From: Spirochaetota bacterium | Lineage (GTDB): Bacteria > Spirochaetota > UBA4802 > JAFGJZ01 | DNA: 9,692 nucleotides | Assembly: GCA_023396665.1 (NCBI GenBank) | Contig: JAEWVL010000360.1 | Coordinates: 1-9,692, forward strand | Direction of reading: 5' to 3' | Shown: piece by piece, positions 1 to 6,004 of the stretch | Layout of the letters: every line of letters starts with the position of its first letter | Numbering within the stretch: the stretch's first letter is position 1 | Notes under the pieces: model-generated | Database searches by the model: none | Told to the model about the DNA's origin: nothing | Seen by the model: only the letters and a program-made list of their open reading frames with translations | Made by a program: the position numbers and the translations under genes

Positions 1-556
1 GGACAAAGCGGAACAGGGGCTTCGTCAGGCGATGCGCAATCTGGAAGTATTTAACGAACAGCTCAGCCAGCTTTCCATAACTGACGAGCTTACAGGACTT
101 TACAACAGACGCGGTTTCATGAAAATGTCGGAGCAGGCGTCATTTCTCGCGCGCCAGATGAGACAGCCCTCAATGCTCATATACGGGGATCTCGACGGTC
201 TGAAATCGATTAACGACACCTACGGTCATGATGAGGGGGATTGGGCCATAAAAACACTCGGAGACGCACTGCGAAAAACATTCCGCTCGATGGATGTCGT
301 TGCACGTCTCGGCGGTGATGAATTCACCATATTCGCCACCAATATGAAAGAAGAGCTTCTTCAGCGGTCTCATACCCGTATCAACGATTTTCTGGAATCC
401 AGATGCGCCGAAAAGAAAAAAGAGTATCGGCTCAGCGTAAGTATCGGATATGTTCTTTGTCCGGCGGAAGAATCGCTTCCTATCGAGGAATATTTACAGA
501 TAGCCGACAGCCGACTGTACGAACAGAAAAAGCGAAAGCATTCCGGGCTCCAATAA
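1..556 (+). CDS. GGDEF-domain diguanylate cyclase, 5' partial
   Basis: This is the C-terminal catalytic part of a diguanylate cyclase, which condenses two GTP into the second messenger cyclic di-GMP. The frame is open from base 2 with no stop, so the start and any sensor domain lie left of the window. The first in-frame ATG (32) has no ribosome site and is internal. Counting from that ATG, a helical linker (about 1-15) leads into D-E-L-T-G-L-Y-N-R-R (18-27). The metal and nucleotide segment G-D-L-D-G-L-K-S-I-N-D follows at 52-62, and an intact G-G-D-E-F sits at 94-98. R-S-M-D at 85-88 lies five residues before GGDEF, the position of the RxxD inhibitory site, so product feedback inhibition is expected. 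All active-site residues are present, so it should be catalytically competent. No EAL domain follows. The input signal cannot be told from this fragment. Confidence 0.95.
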   Translation, partial: DKAEQGLRQAMRNLEVFNEQLSQLSITDELTGLYNRRGFMKMSEQASFLARQMRQPSMLIYGDLDGLKSINDTYGHDEGDWAIKTLGDALRKTFRSMDVVARLGGDEFTIFATNMKEELLQRSHTRINDFLESRCAEKKKEYRLSVSIGYVLCPAEESLPIEEYLQIADSRLYEQKKRKHSGLQ

Positions 557-596
557 ACACAGAGATAGAGCCCGCGTTGCTTTCCCTATCAGGGCT
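544..596 (+). other. Hairpin over the diguanylate cyclase stop codon
   Basis: CGGGCTC (544-550) and GAGCCCG (568-574) form a perfect 7-bp stem whose loop holds the TAA stop (554-556). AGCCC (569-573) can instead pair with GGGCT (592-596), so the two pairings exclude each other. No run of T follows either stem, so this is not a convincing intrinsic terminator. Short stems of this kind can also arise by chance. Confidence 0.3.
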
Positions 597-681
597 GTTG
601 ACCCCTTATCATGTGCACTTGATCATCATCACCTTTTGAACCCGATCCGCACTCCTACTATTTTCAAAAAGGGGGGATATC

Positions 682-1086
682 GTGAATTATAACCCGACAA
701 GAGAAGAGATTGATTTTGTTCGCAAGGCTTTAACACAATACAACGAAGAAGTTGCGGAAGGCGAGAATCACCGTGAATTCAATATTGTACAATACGATGA
801 CACAGGAAATATTATCGCGGGTCTGCTGGGCGGCACCTACTGGGGCTGGTTGTATATAAACATTTTGTGGATAGAAAAAAGCCACAGACATAAGGGATTG
901 GGAACTAAACTGGTGCTTGAAGCCGAAAAAGAGGCCTTACAACGAAAGTGTGAATTTGCGCATCTCGACACCATGAGCTTTCAGGCGCTCAAGTTCTATA
1001 AAAAGTTAGGTTACAAAGTAAAGACGGTTATAAAGGACATACCCAAAGGCCACAAAAAGTATATCATGATCAAGCGGCTGCGGTAA
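682..1086 (+). CDS. GNAT-family N-acetyltransferase
   Basis: A 134-residue single-domain acetyltransferase that should transfer the acetyl group of acetyl-CoA to an amine; the substrate is unknown. The GTG start at 682 is chosen because a strong G-rich ribosome site (AAGGGGGG, 669-676) stands five bases upstream. The acetyl-CoA pyrophosphate-binding motif A is visible as R-H-K-G-L-G (69-74), preceded by the beta strand L-Y-I-N-I-L-W-I (57-64). Motif B follows at about 98-112, including A-L-K-F-Y-K-K-L-G-Y, as is usual for the C-terminal half of the fold. The length suits a minimal GNAT enzyme. The gene is AT-richer (38% G+C in 841-900) than the hydrolase gene downstream (62% in 1621-1680), which hints at separate acquisition. 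It stands alone, 125 bp after the cyclase gene and 118 bp before the hydrolase. Confidence 0.93.
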   Translation: MNYNPTREEIDFVRKALTQYNEEVAEGENHREFNIVQYDDTGNIIAGLLGGTYWGWLYINILWIEKSHRHKGLGTKLVLEAEKEALQRKCEFAHLDTMSFQALKFYKKLGYKVKTVIKDIPKGHKKYIMIKRLR

Positions 1087-1127
1087 AAATATTGAAAGAC
1101 AGAGCGCATAAATACCAAGGGGTACCT

Positions 1128-1153
1128 GGCAGAACACTGCCGCAAGCATATGC
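1128..1153 (+). repeat. Small inverted repeats before the hydrolase gene
   Basis: The 118-bp gap between the acetyltransferase and hydrolase genes holds a GGCAG-AACA-CTGCC hairpin (1128-1141) and the 8-bp palindrome GCATATGC (1146-1153). GGTACC at 1121-1126 is also palindromic. I see no clear -35/-10 pair here. The hairpin might act on transcription entering the hydrolase gene, or the cluster may be a remnant of a small palindromic repeat. Confidence 0.35.
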
Positions 1154-1204
1154 GTATTTGTGAATGTACATCTCCGGGAATATATTATTCGAAGAGGAAT
1201 TCAT

Positions 1205-2089
1205 ATGGCGGCGTTTGAGGCGATTCAACTGAAGGGAAGCTCATGGGTCATTCCAGGCCCGACCAACATCGGGGTATTTGAGACCGGTGACGGAGTCTAC
1301 CTGATCGATTCGGGAAACGACAAAGAGTCGGGAAGAAAGATCAACAAAATACTGGGCGAGAAGCAGTGGACACTGCGGGGTATACTGAACACGCATTCGA
1401 ATGCCGATCATGTCGGGGCGAACGATTACCTGCAAAGACTGACGAACTGCAGAATTTTTTCGACACGAACAGAGAAAGCCTTTGTCGAATCGCCGCAGAT
1501 CGAGGCCGCTTTTCTCTGGGGCGGCTATACGCCGCGCGATCTGAAAAACAAATTTTTCGAGGCGAAGCCTTCAACCGTGACCGATCTGATCGATGAAGAC
1601 ATGGAACCGGTTACGGGACTGCGGGTAATCGGCCTGCCCGGCCACTACTTTCAGATGACCGGTTTTGTGACACCCGACGCTGTCGGCTATCTGGGCGATT
1701 GCATGTTCGGAGAAAACGTTCTGGCAAAATACAAATTACCCTACATATACGACGTAGCCGAATACAGAAAAACAATTCAAAAGGTTGGGGAACTCGATCT
1801 TGCATATTACGTGTTAAGCCACGGTGAAGTCACGACGACAATACAAAAAACCGCCGACCAGAATCTTGCGATCGTCGACAGGGTCGAATCTGATTTGCTC
1901 GCTTTGCTGAACAGCCGCCGAAGCTTCGAGGATGTTCTGCAGATGATCTGCGACAGGATGGACATTCACCTCGACATCGGTCAATACGCGCTGGTGGGCA
2001 ACACCATCAGGTCTTTTCTCAGTTACTTATATAATGAAGGAAAGATTCGCTGCGAGATCAGCGACAACCGGCTGTATTGGTTGATATGA
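1205..2089 (+). CDS. Metallo-beta-lactamase-fold hydrolase with HxNxDH metal motif
   Basis: A 294-residue cytoplasmic metallo-hydrolase, with no signal peptide and unknown substrate. The ATG at 1205 is preferred over the in-frame GTG at 1160 because AGAGGA (1193-1198) lies 6 bases before it, while the GTG has no ribosome site. The metal motif is T-H-S-N-A-D-H (63-69): H64, D68 and H69 are present but the usual second histidine is N66. The other expected ligands are H147 (L-P-G-H), D165 (L-G-D) and H206 (L-S-H-G). From memory, an asparagine here is typical of one family of MBL-fold proteins with THSNADH, so this is probably a natural variant and not a dead enzyme. Residues about 235-294 form a separate helical C-terminal domain, possibly winged-helix-like. 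The DNA for that domain is repeated at 7244-7433. Confidence 0.9.
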   Translation: MAAFEAIQLKGSSWVIPGPTNIGVFETGDGVYLIDSGNDKESGRKINKILGEKQWTLRGILNTHSNADHVGANDYLQRLTNCRIFSTRTEKAFVESPQIEAAFLWGGYTPRDLKNKFFEAKPSTVTDLIDEDMEPVTGLRVIGLPGHYFQMTGFVTPDAVGYLGDCMFGENVLAKYKLPYIYDVAEYRKTIQKVGELDLAYYVLSHGEVTTTIQKTADQNLAIVDRVESDLLALLNSRRSFEDVLQMICDRMDIHLDIGQYALVGNTIRSFLSYLYNEGKIRCEISDNRLYWLI

Positions 2090-2096
2090 GAGATCT
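1907..2096 (+). repeat. Direct repeat, left copy (3' end of hydrolase gene)
   Basis: This 190-bp stretch matches 7244-7433 with 12 mismatches by hand count (about 94% identity), no gaps, in the same orientation, at a constant offset of 5337. It spans the last 60 codons of the hydrolase gene, the stop codon, and seven bases beyond, ending at AGATCT in both copies. Sequence after that differs. Confidence 0.95.
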
Positions 2097-2113
2097 GTTA
2101 GACGCCGCTTGCA

Positions 2114-2155
2114 AATTGATCGTTCACCTTTCCTGCAACAGGTGAACGATCAATT
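2114..2155. terminator. Long hairpin between convergent genes, probable terminator
   Basis: AATTGATCGTTCACCT (2114-2129) and its exact reverse complement (2140-2155) form a 16-bp perfect stem around a 10-base loop. It lies in the 90-bp gap between the hydrolase gene ending at 2089 (+) and the permease gene ending at 2180 (-), where a bidirectional terminator is expected. Neither side has a proper T tract, so termination efficiency is uncertain; protection of 3' ends is an alternative role. Confidence 0.6.
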
Positions 2156-2167
2156 GATTAATCAATT
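2152..2167. repeat. Perfect 16-bp palindrome AATTGATTAATCAATT
   Basis: This self-complementary 16-mer overlaps the last four bases of the preceding hairpin. Together they place the heptamer AATTGAT four times in 54 bp in alternating orientation (2114-2120, 2149-2155, 2152-2158, 2161-2167). The palindrome and the longer hairpin cannot form at once. It could extend the terminator or be a protein-binding site. Confidence 0.6.
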
Positions 2168-2179
2168 CTGGCAATAGAG

Positions 2180-4567
2180 TTATTCATATCTGAGCGAGCG
2201 ATGAATGCTCTGTCGCAGCGCGGCGTTTGCCGGTGCGAGTGCCGAAACTGAGGCGACAACCAGAGAGAAGATCAGCCACAGGAATCCCCCCGCAGGCGAA
2301 ACACGCACATCAAGCCCCGCACCGAAAAAAATCGTGCCGAAGACATGGGCTTCGAGCATGGAAAGCCAGGGCGCTATCAGCAGCGCAATCAGCCAGCTGA
2401 TACATGCGACGGCGGCACTTTCTGCAACCACCAGAAAGAAGACCGAATGCGGGCTTGCACCGATAGTGCGCATGACACCGATCTCGCGTGTACGCTCAAG
2501 AACGCTGATGCCAAGCGACGAGGCCAGCCCCATACCACCGACAATCACGGTCAGAACAGACACAAAAAACAGAAAAAGAAATATGATGAACAGATGGTCG
2601 TCTATTATTTTCTTGTAATAGCCGGTGGTAGCTAGATCCGTTACGAAAAAGCCGTTGTCCGAAAGCGTCTTTTCGATTTTTTTTGACACAGCCGCCTCCC
2701 CCTCTGCCGAACGCTCATCCACCCGCACGAGAAGACTTCGTGCCATACCTGTTCGTCCGAACAGCGAGTCATAGGTTTTCCGGGATATGTAGGCTCGTGG
2801 CGGGGCGGCTATTTCTTTTGTAACACCCGCTACCCTGAACCTGTACTCTTTTGCGTTGACAAGCAGTAACAGAGAATCACCGGGTATTATTTTATGAAAC
2901 AGTTTTTCCTGATTGAGAAGCTGGTGATTAAGCACAATTTCGTTTTCAGACGAAGCGCCGAGAAATGTGCCGCTTTGCATGATCGGCACCACCAGATTCT
3001 CCCCGATCGGCAAGGCCCGTAAGGGCACGCTCTCACCAGTGCTGCCGTCCGGCCGCAGAACGGACGCGCTGACCACGCCCGATTTATATACACCGTTCAC
3101 TCCCTCGACGGAGGAGACAAGCGCGCTCAGCTCTTTTTCGTCGTACTGGCGATCAAGGCTCAGCGAAATGTCATATCGCATGGTGCCGAAGACCCGGTCG
3201 ATGGTAAAAACCAGCGAGTCCCGGAAATTCATCGCAACGATGAATAACGCGCCTCCCAGCGCGAGCGTCGCCACCGTCAGCGCAAGGCGTTCCTTTTTTC
3301 TGAAGCAGTTTCGCAATGCGAGCATGAGCGGACGCGGAAACAGGGACGCCTTCCCGAAAAGCCGATCCGGCAGGCCGCTTCCGCGCTCACGCACGTCTAT
3401 GCCCTTGTCATAGAGTGCACGCACGACGGTATACGAGACCCCGCGAAGTACGGGATACAGACAGACAGCAAGCGGAAGCAGCATCGCCGCCGCGAACTGT
3501 ACGAACCAGACGTACAGCGGTATCCGATAACTGAATATCTGAAAATTCAGTATTTTCGAAAATGTGTCGGCATAGAAAAAGCCCCACAGCATTCCCGCGG
3601 GGATACCGATCGCACCCGCAGAAACTGCAATGAGCGAAGTTGAAGAAAGATACAAACGGGCGACTGCCGGCGCATCAGCGCCGAGCACCTTCATGATGCC
3701 GATCTGCCGCAGCTGGTTCTGCATCATCACCGAGACCAGATTGACCGTCAGCACACAGCTGAGCACGAGCAGCATCACGCCCAGAAACAGAATCATGAAA
3801 AGAAGCGCGTTCATCTGACTTGCATGGGGATGTCTGCCCGGAACAGGTACCGTCACATCGTAGACAGAGTATCCCATAGAGATGATTTTTTCTCTGATTA
3901 CGGCGGCTGCTCGCGAATTGGTCTCACGATCGCCCTTCGACGAGAGTTCGATGTGCAGCTCGGCTTCGTTTCCCGTGTATCCCAGATCGGACAGGGTTTC
4001 CTCTGTAACGTAGCCGTAAACCACCCCTTCCATCCATGCGGGGGGAAGCCCCGGCTGCCAGGCCCTGCCGCTGAAGCGCAGGCTTTTCGGGGCGGCACCG
4101 GGCACACACACGGTCAGCTCGCCGCCTTCGATTTCCGCAACCATGGAAAGGGCCGCACGCTCAATCAGAATTTCACCGTCAGCGACAGGCCAGCCGCCCC
4201 CGTCGGGGTAGATCCTGTCGATATTCACCGCACTGAAATCATTCACCGAATACAGATATACGGGTATCCAGTCATTATCCCCCCGCATATACCTGCCGCG
4301 CACCGCCTTTCTGAGTTCAATGTTCGACACCAAACTCCCGCTCATCAGTTCGCCGATCTTTTCAGCGGGAATGTCGCTGCGGATAATGACGGCGGCGGGA
4401 TTGGTGCGCATGTAATTGGCATTTATCTCACGCGAAAGTATCGCCCGCGCGCTGAACGCGGAACCGAGGCCCGCGATACCCAGGGCGAGCGCGGCGACCG
4501 CAAGCAGGGTCTGTCCCTTATTCACCATCAGATCGCGAAATATTTTTTTCCACATCACTGCCGTCAT
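2180..4567 (-). CDS. ABC transporter permease with two FtsX domains (MacB/LolC-E superfamily)
   Basis: A 795-residue inner-membrane permease made of two tandem FtsX-type units. Such proteins use ATP hydrolysis in the cytoplasm to drive work on the periplasmic side (lipoprotein release, peptide or lipid handling) instead of classic transport. Unit one has a membrane helix at about 20-40, a large periplasmic domain (about 41-250) and three helices (about 254-280, 304-332, 352-374). Unit two repeats this: helix 428-447, periplasmic domain to about 655, and helices 656-682, 707-732 and 761-780. After the second helix of each unit comes the cytoplasmic coupling motif, R-Q-I-G-I-M-K-V-L-G-A (287-297) and R-E-I-G-V-M-R-T-I-G-A-S (694-705). 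The ATG overlaps the ATPase stop as ATGA, with AGGAGG (4575-4580) seven bases upstream. No HlyD-type adaptor or lipoprotein partner is encoded nearby, so the substrate is unknown. Confidence 0.94.
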   Translation of the reverse strand: MTAVMWKKIFRDLMVNKGQTLLAVAALALGIAGLGSAFSARAILSREINANYMRTNPAAVIIRSDIPAEKIGELMSGSLVSNIELRKAVRGRYMRGDNDWIPVYLYSVNDFSAVNIDRIYPDGGGWPVADGEILIERAALSMVAEIEGGELTVCVPGAAPKSLRFSGRAWQPGLPPAWMEGVVYGYVTEETLSDLGYTGNEAELHIELSSKGDRETNSRAAAVIREKIISMGYSVYDVTVPVPGRHPHASQMNALLFMILFLGVMLLVLSCVLTVNLVSVMMQNQLRQIGIMKVLGADAPAVARLYLSSTSLIAVSAGAIGIPAGMLWGFFYADTFSKILNFQIFSYRIPLYVWFVQFAAAMLLPLAVCLYPVLRGVSYTVVRALYDKGIDVRERGSGLPDRLFGKASLFPRPLMLALRNCFRKKERLALTVATLALGGALFIVAMNFRDSLVFTIDRVFGTMRYDISLSLDRQYDEKELSALVSSVEGVNGVYKSGVVSASVLRPDGSTGESVPLRALPIGENLVVPIMQSGTFLGASSENEIVLNHQLLNQEKLFHKIIPGDSLLLLVNAKEYRFRVAGVTKEIAAPPRAYISRKTYDSLFGRTGMARSLLVRVDERSAEGEAAVSKKIEKTLSDNGFFVTDLATTGYYKKIIDDHLFIIFLFLFFVSVLTVIVGGMGLASSLGISVLERTREIGVMRTIGASPHSVFFLVVAESAAVACISWLIALLIAPWLSMLEAHVFGTIFFGAGLDVRVSPAGGFLWLIFSLVVASVSALAPANAALRQSIHRSLRYE

Positions 4568-5268
4568 AGGGTTCCCTCCTGATGCACGATGCGGCCGTCG
4601 GCGATCGTGATCACGTTATCGGCGATTTTCGCAATTTCCGGATCGTGCGAGACTACAACCAGCGTCTTGCCCTCGGCGGCAAGCGATCGCAGCATCGAGT
4701 ACATGCCGTCGGCCGTCGCGCTGTCAAGATTGCCCGTCGGCTCATCGGCGACTATAAGCGGGGGATCATTCGCGAGCGCTCTTGCGAGCGCGGCGCGCTG
4801 CTGCTGGCCGCCCGACAGCGACGCGGGAAGCTTGTGCGCCTGATCCGCAATGCCGCATTTCTCAAGCAGAGAAAGCGCGCGTCGCCGCCGCTCACCGAAA
4901 CGAAGACGCCTGCAGAAATCCATCGGCAGCATCACATTCTCGATCACTGTCAGTGTCGGCATCAGCTGAAAAAACTGGAACACCACGCCGATATGGATAC
5001 CCCGCCATTTCGCCGCCTTTGATTCGCTGAGATGATTAATCGGCATGCCGAGAACAGCAATCTCGCCCGATGTCGGACGATCGATACCGGTAATCAGGTT
5101 CATCAGAGTGGATTTTCCGCTGCCGGAGCGGCCGACGACCGCATTGAACGAGCCCTTATCGATTGTCAGAGAAACCCCGCACAGCGCCTCAAAGTTGACC
5201 CGGTCTGAGACGTAGGTTTTTCCGACACCACGCAGTTGCACCGCCGGCGTATTCGTATCATTTGCCAT
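4564..5268 (-). CDS. ABC transporter ATP-binding protein (LolD/MacB type)
   Basis: A 234-residue nucleotide-binding subunit that should dimerise and power the downstream FtsX-type permease. All motifs are intact: Walker A G-R-S-G-S-G-K-S-T (46-54), Q-loop Q98, signature L-S-G-G-Q (151-155), Walker B L-I-V-A-D-E (171-176), followed by P-T-G-N-L-D (177-182), which is typical of the LolD/MacB/FtsE group, and H-loop H208. The ATG at 5268 is preferred to an in-frame TTG at 5286: six G residues (5277-5282) stand eight bases before it, and the extra six residues are not part of the fold. Its start overlaps the end of the DUF2141 gene by 11 bases and its stop overlaps the permease start by four. The three genes are therefore one translationally coupled operon. 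Confidence 0.95.
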   Translation of the reverse strand: MANDTNTPAVQLRGVGKTYVSDRVNFEALCGVSLTIDKGSFNAVVGRSGSGKSTLMNLITGIDRPTSGEIAVLGMPINHLSESKAAKWRGIHIGVVFQFFQLMPTLTVIENVMLPMDFCRRLRFGERRRRALSLLEKCGIADQAHKLPASLSGGQQQRAALARALANDPPLIVADEPTGNLDSATADGMYSMLRSLAAEGKTLVVVSHDPEIAKIADNVITIADGRIVHQEGTL

Positions 5269-5707
5269 GATGCATACCCCCCGCAATAATATCGCCTAAC
5301 GATATATACTGCATCATGATGCCGATCGCACGCTTGTCTTTATCGATATGGACTCTGATCTCGTCGAACTTAGGATGACCCTTCAGCCTCTTGTTTCGCG
5401 AAACACCGACTCCCTCCAGTCCGCTTAACCCGACATCCATTTTGCCGTTTGAGTTCGCGTCGTGAAGCACTCTGACAGCGTAGTCGCCATCGGGAATACC
5501 CTGTATCTCAAACGTGCAGCTGCCGTTGACGATCACCGCTTGTTTTGAGACGAAGCCCTCTCCCGCAAGCTCCATGCCGGGACGATAAAAATATACTATC
5601 GCTGTGCCGCTGTCATTTCTGAATCCTGTCACGCTGACCCTGACACTGTTTTCTGTCGCAAACAGAAAGGTCTGCATGAGTACTAAGGTGATAATCGCCT
5701 TTTTCAT
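5258..5707 (-). CDS. Secreted DUF2141-family protein
   Basis: A 149-residue protein with a short Sec signal peptide: M-K-K, a hydrophobic stretch to about 17, and a likely cleavage after F-L-F-A. The mature part resembles the DUF2141 family, small beta-rich periplasmic or secreted domains of unknown function. The recognisable core is the strand V-R-V-S-V-T-G-F-R-N (22-31), the turn P-D-G-D-Y-A-V-R-V-L-H-D (72-83), and N-S-N-G-K-M-D (85-91), followed by G-L-E-G-V-G-V-S-R-N (96-105). The acidic N-G-K-x-D loop resembles a calcium-binding turn, but binding is a guess. A good ribosome site (AGGAGA, 5716-5721) precedes the ATG by eight bases. It is the first gene of the operon with the ABC ATPase and permease, so it may be their periplasmic partner or substrate. 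That role is inferred from coupling alone. Confidence 0.82.
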   Translation of the reverse strand: MKKAIITLVLMQTFLFATENSVRVSVTGFRNDSGTAIVYFYRPGMELAGEGFVSKQAVIVNGSCTFEIQGIPDGDYAVRVLHDANSNGKMDVGLSGLEGVGVSRNKRLKGHPKFDEIRVHIDKDKRAIGIMMQYISLGDIIAGGMHHGK

Positions 5708-5720
5708 ATTTTATATCTCC

Positions 5721-5761
5721 TGATGTGAACCGGGCCGCTGTTTCCTCAGCGTTTCACATCA
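5721..5761 (-). promoter_or_regulatory. Leader hairpin touching the ribosome site of the DUF2141 gene
   Basis: On the minus-strand transcript, TGATGTGAA (5761-5753) pairs with TTCACATCA (5729-5721) and CGCTG (5751-5747) pairs with CAGCG (5740-5736), closing a 6-base loop. This gives 14 pairs with one base unpaired on one side and six on the other. The last A of the hairpin is the first A of the AGGAGA ribosome site, so folding could limit ribosome access to the whole operon. The control role is inferred. Confidence 0.5.
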
Positions 5762-5805
5762 ATAATTCCGATGCGTCTGCAGCGTGTTAAAGCGGCTCCG
5801 TTTTG

Positions 5806-5819
5806 TATTCTGGAGAATA
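5806..5819. promoter_or_regulatory. Operator-like palindrome TATTCTGGAGAATA
   Basis: A perfect inverted repeat (6-bp arms, 2-bp centre) about 100 bp upstream of the DUF2141 start. Size and symmetry suit a dimeric repressor or activator site, but only one copy is seen and the binding protein is unknown. The AraC-type regulator next door is a candidate, although AraC proteins more often bind direct repeats. Confidence 0.35.
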
Positions 5820-6004
5820 GGCTGTTTTTCAGACCGGGTCGCCCAGGGATGTAACCTTGGACTAAAAAAAGGGGGATTACAAAATAATTCGAAGAGTGAG
5901 ATGCCCTCAGCCTTATCTGTACGCAATAACAACAAGTGGGAGAGGGACTATACGTGACCCGTTCAAAACTTTTCGGATACACAGGCAGACAATATTAAGT
6001 GTGT

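Larger units (their letters stand above)
5708..6004. other. 297-bp gene-free region between regulator and transporter operon
   Basis: This stretch separates the end of the AraC-type gene from the DUF2141 gene, both on the minus strand, and presumably carries the transporter operon promoter and leader. It contains the leader hairpin (5721-5761), an operator-like palindrome (5806-5819), and an A7-G5 run (about 5864-5875) that reads as C5-T7 on the minus strand. I could not find a -35/-10 pair good enough to call. A 78-codon GTG-initiated frame inside it lacks a ribosome site and is not accepted as a gene. Confidence 0.6.

Noticed and set aside
403..639. Second-frame open reading frame running out of the diguanylate cyclase gene
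   Set aside because: It overlaps the conserved C-terminal end of the GGDEF domain in another frame and has no ribosome site or recognisable domain.
1160..1204. Extended N-terminus of the hydrolase from the GTG at 1160
   Set aside because: No ribosome site precedes the GTG, the extra 15 residues are basic and unlike the fold, and the ATG at 1205 has a well-placed AGAGGA.
3824..4582. A 252-codon open frame antisense to the permease gene, plus several smaller ones on the plus strand in 2205-3413
   Set aside because: They lie opposite a clear FtsX-type permease, show no family resemblance, and open frames of this size are expected opposite GC-rich coding sequence.
5269..5286. TTG start at 5286 for the ABC ATPase
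   Set aside because: It lacks a ribosome site, and the G6 site that would lie inside the extension is ideally placed for the ATG at 5268.
5831..5875. Imperfect inverted repeat CCAGGG/CCTTGG followed by A7-G5 as a terminator
   Set aside because: The stem is short and imperfect and no T tract follows it in either reading direction in the right order.
5746..5982. A 78-codon minus-strand frame in the gene-free region
   Set aside because: It starts with GTG, has no ribosome site, is rich in unusual residues for a small protein, and overlaps regulatory-looking sequence.
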